DNA from: JAAYHC01 sp964483175
GTDB lineage: Bacteria; Bacillota; UBA5301
Length of the DNA: 39,986 bases
Assembly: GCA_964483175.1 (NCBI GenBank)
Contig: CAZAAT010000013.1
Span: 1-39,986 of the forward strand
Direction: 5' to 3'
This document shows, in pieces, positions 38,268-39,986 of this stretch. The stretch's first letter is position 1; each line of letters begins with the position of its first letter. Made by a program: the position numbers and the translations under genes. The notes below the pieces were generated by a model. It was given only the letters and a program-made list of their open reading frames with translations. It ran no database searches and was not told the origin of the DNA.

Positions 38268-39773
38268 GTGCCACGGGATATATTGCTTAAGACCACCGGA
38301 TTAACTAAAGAGTTTTCCGGGGTACGAGTCTTAAATGACATTAATATCGAGATCTGGCGGGGGGAGATCCTTGGGATTATCGGGGAGAACGGAGCCGGTA
38401 AGTCTACTTTGGTCAAAATTCTTAACGGCACCTATACTCCGACTTGTGGTCAGATTTATTTTGAGGGCCAACCGGTGCAGATCAGAGAGACCTCGATTGC
38501 CAAGCGCTTAGGCATCAGCATGATTCCCCAGGAGTTTAACCTCATTGCTGAGCTAAACGTGTACGAAAATGTCTTTCTCGGCCAGGAGTACCAACTGGGC
38601 TGGTTTTTGCTCGATACCCGCCGAATGCGCGCCAAGACCCGTGAACTTCTAACCGAACTAAATACCACCATTTCGCCGGATGAGAAGATTCAAAACTTGA
38701 GTGTCGCCGGCAAGCAGATGGTCGAGATCGCCAAAGCCATTGCTCAGGACTGCAAGTTATTGATCATGGATGAACCGACGACTGTGCTCACCGCACCCGA
38801 GGTGGAGACGTTGTTTGAATTAATGCGGCGGCTAAAGCAAAACGGCGTTACGATCATCTACATTTCTCACAAACTCAAGGAAGTGCGCGAAATCTGCGAC
38901 CGGGTGTTGATCCTCCGCGATGGCGAGTTCGTCAGCCTTGACCCGGCCGGCAGCTTAGACCTCAGGACCATGGCCAATCGGATGGTAGGTCGGGAAGTCG
39001 GAACTATCCTGCCGCCAAAGGTTACTCCAACCGAAGAAGTGATCATGGAGGTCGAAGGGCTGACTGTTCCGGGTTTGGTCAAAGAGGTAAGTTTTCAGCT
39101 CAAAAAAGGGGAGATCTTGGGATTTGCCGGGCTGCGCGGAGCAGGCCGGACTGAGCTGGCCGAAGCACTTATCGGGGTCCGCAAAAAGACGGCAGGTCAG
39201 ATCATCTTAGCCGGCACCCAGCGGCGAATTAACTCGCCGATTGACGCTGTTAAGAACCGGATCGCCTACCTATCCGAAGACCGACAAGGTATCGGCATTT
39301 TGACCGATTTTGATCTGGCCAGCAATGTGACTCTGGTTTCCTTACCTAAGTATTTTCGGTTCCTGATTAATCGGGCGGTGGAGAAGGATCGTGCAGAGTA
39401 CTATGTAGATGCCTTTGGCATCAAGACCGGTTCGGTACATACCAGGGTTGAGTATCTCAGCGGCGGTAATCAACAAAAGGTTTCGCTGGCCAAAAGTCTG
39501 GACCCGGCCCCGCTGATCTTCATTGTCGATGAGCCGACTAGGGGAATTGATGTTAATGCCAAACGGGAGGTCTATTATTTCCTGCACGAACTGGTGGAGT
39601 CTGGTATCTCCTGCATCCTGATTTCTTCGGAGTTAGAGGAGCTGGTTGGGATGGCCAATCGGGTAGCGGTGATGCGTGAGGGTTGCCTGGTCTGTATCCT
39701 TGAGGGGGAACAGATTACTGAGGAGGAGATCATGTACTACGCGACCGGCGTAACAGGAGGTGTCTCGGCATGA
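38268..39773 (+). CDS. Sugar ABC transporter ATP-binding protein (RbsA/XylG/MglA type)
   Basis: The 501-residue protein has two fused ATPase domains, as in ribose/xylose/galactose importers. Domain 1: Walker A GENGAGKST (39-47), IPQEFNLIAELNVYEN, the signature-like LSVAGKQMVEIAKA instead of LSGGQ, and Walker B LLIMDEPT. Domain 2: a degenerate Walker A (GLRGAGRTE), a full LSGGNQQKVSLAK and FIVDEPTRGID. Only the first site therefore looks fully competent for hydrolysis, which is typical of the family. It starts with GTG, with GAGG about 9 nt upstream. Its TGA stop overlaps the permease ATG (ATGA). The imported sugar is presumably the substrate of the catabolic genes before it. Confidence 0.93.
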   Translation: MPRDILLKTTGLTKEFSGVRVLNDINIEIWRGEILGIIGENGAGKSTLVKILNGTYTPTCGQIYFEGQPVQIRETSIAKRLGISMIPQEFNLIAELNVYENVFLGQEYQLGWFLLDTRRMRAKTRELLTELNTTISPDEKIQNLSVAGKQMVEIAKAIAQDCKLLIMDEPTTVLTAPEVETLFELMRRLKQNGVTIIYISHKLKEVREICDRVLILRDGEFVSLDPAGSLDLRTMANRMVGREVGTILPPKVTPTEEVIMEVEGLTVPGLVKEVSFQLKKGEILGFAGLRGAGRTELAEALIGVRKKTAGQIILAGTQRRINSPIDAVKNRIAYLSEDRQGIGILTDFDLASNVTLVSLPKYFRFLINRAVEKDRAEYYVDAFGIKTGSVHTRVEYLSGGNQQKVSLAKSLDPAPLIFIVDEPTRGIDVNAKREVYYFLHELVESGISCILISSELEELVGMANRVAVMREGCLVCILEGEQITEEEIMYYATGVTGGVSA

Positions 39774-39986
39774 ATTATCGCGATCAGCTACGGGCGTCGT
39801 GGAAAAAGGTCGATCTGGAGAAACACGGCCCTTTATTTGCTTTGCTGGTCTTGTTTATACTCTCGTCGATCGCTAGCCCTTATTTCTTGCAGACCAGAAA
39901 CATCCTCAACATTTTACGGCAGGTTTCCTACACGGGGATTATTGGTCTAGGCATGACCTTTATCATTATCTCCGGGGGAATTGACC
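39770..39986 (+). CDS. Sugar ABC transporter permease (RbsC type), partial, cut by window end
   Basis: The first 72 codons are present. After a polar start (NYRDQLRASWKKVDLEK) comes a hydrophobic span (LFALLVLFILSSIASPYFL), then RNILNILRQVSYTGIIGLG and MTFIIISGGID. This is the highly recognisable N-terminal pattern of RbsC/XylH/AraH permeases. The gene continues beyond the window. It overlaps the ATPase stop by 4 bp. The solute-binding protein of the importer is not in view and is likely further downstream. Confidence 0.92.
   Translation, partial: MNYRDQLRASWKKVDLEKHGPLFALLVLFILSSIASPYFLQTRNILNILRQVSYTGIIGLGMTFIIISGGID

Noticed and set aside
1..39986. CRISPR arrays, insertion sequences, prophage and integrase genes
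   Set aside because: No spaced short repeats, transposase or integrase motifs were seen on either strand; the only dispersed repeat found is the pair around the HEPN gene.

Overview
The window looks like the chromosome of an anaerobic or fermentative, Gram-positive-type bacterium of the phylum Bacillota, at a Clostridia or Limnochordia level; I cannot name a genus. The reasons are strong Shine-Dalgarno sites with many GTG and TTG starts, the order dnaE / accD-accA-pfkA-pyk-fxsA, an IreB-family protein, TRAP (MtrB), a YutG-type PgpA, a DegV protein and tungstate uptake. There is no phage, insertion sequence or CRISPR array.

Layout. Positions 1-2250 hold one AT-rich gene for a large HEPN-domain protein, a candidate defence RNase, bracketed by two near-identical copies of a ~27-bp direct repeat. 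Positions 2250-3010 hold two small stand-alone starch/glycogen-binding modules that converge on a bidirectional terminator. Positions 3090-11970 run in one direction: an unknown polytopic membrane protein, ireB, murA, dnaE, a PgpA-like protein, malic enzyme, mtrB and a membrane-anchored triheme cytochrome c, ending at a terminator. Positions 12170-19510 are the core-metabolism operon: a small conserved protein, accD, accA, pfkA, pyk, fxsA, a class III aminotransferase and an Fe-S aldo/keto reductase. This ends at a terminator shared with a convergent 36-codon membrane ORF on the other strand.

Positions 19945-23145 carry a membrane PAS-GGDEF diguanylate cyclase, tRNA-Leu(CAA) on the minus strand, a PadR regulator and an exported protein of unknown function. 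Positions 23155-28225 are on the minus strand: a TctCAB carboxylate transporter, a LysE-type exporter, and a methyltransferase with an ECF S component. From 28387 the plus strand resumes with molbindin and the tungstate-binding TupA, but no TupBC. They are followed by an Fn3/Ig-like exported protein and an exported cytochrome c that carries a molybdopterin-oxidoreductase-like fold. The region around molbindin and tupA is dense in perfect inverted repeats.

Positions 32168-33419 encode DegV and a Nudix hydrolase. From 33513 to the window end a sugar-utilisation operon runs out of the window: xylose-isomerase-like protein, xylulokinase-like kinase, Gfo/Idh/MocA dehydrogenase, a second TIM-barrel isomerase/epimerase, an RbsA-type ATPase and the start of an RbsC-type permease. 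Its first ribosome binding site lies inside a GC-rich hairpin.

All functions are read from sequence motifs and remembered families; no database search was possible. The most unusual features are the repeat-bracketed HEPN gene, the tungstate-linked cytochrome/molybdopterin-fold pair, and several uncharacterised RNA or operator structures.
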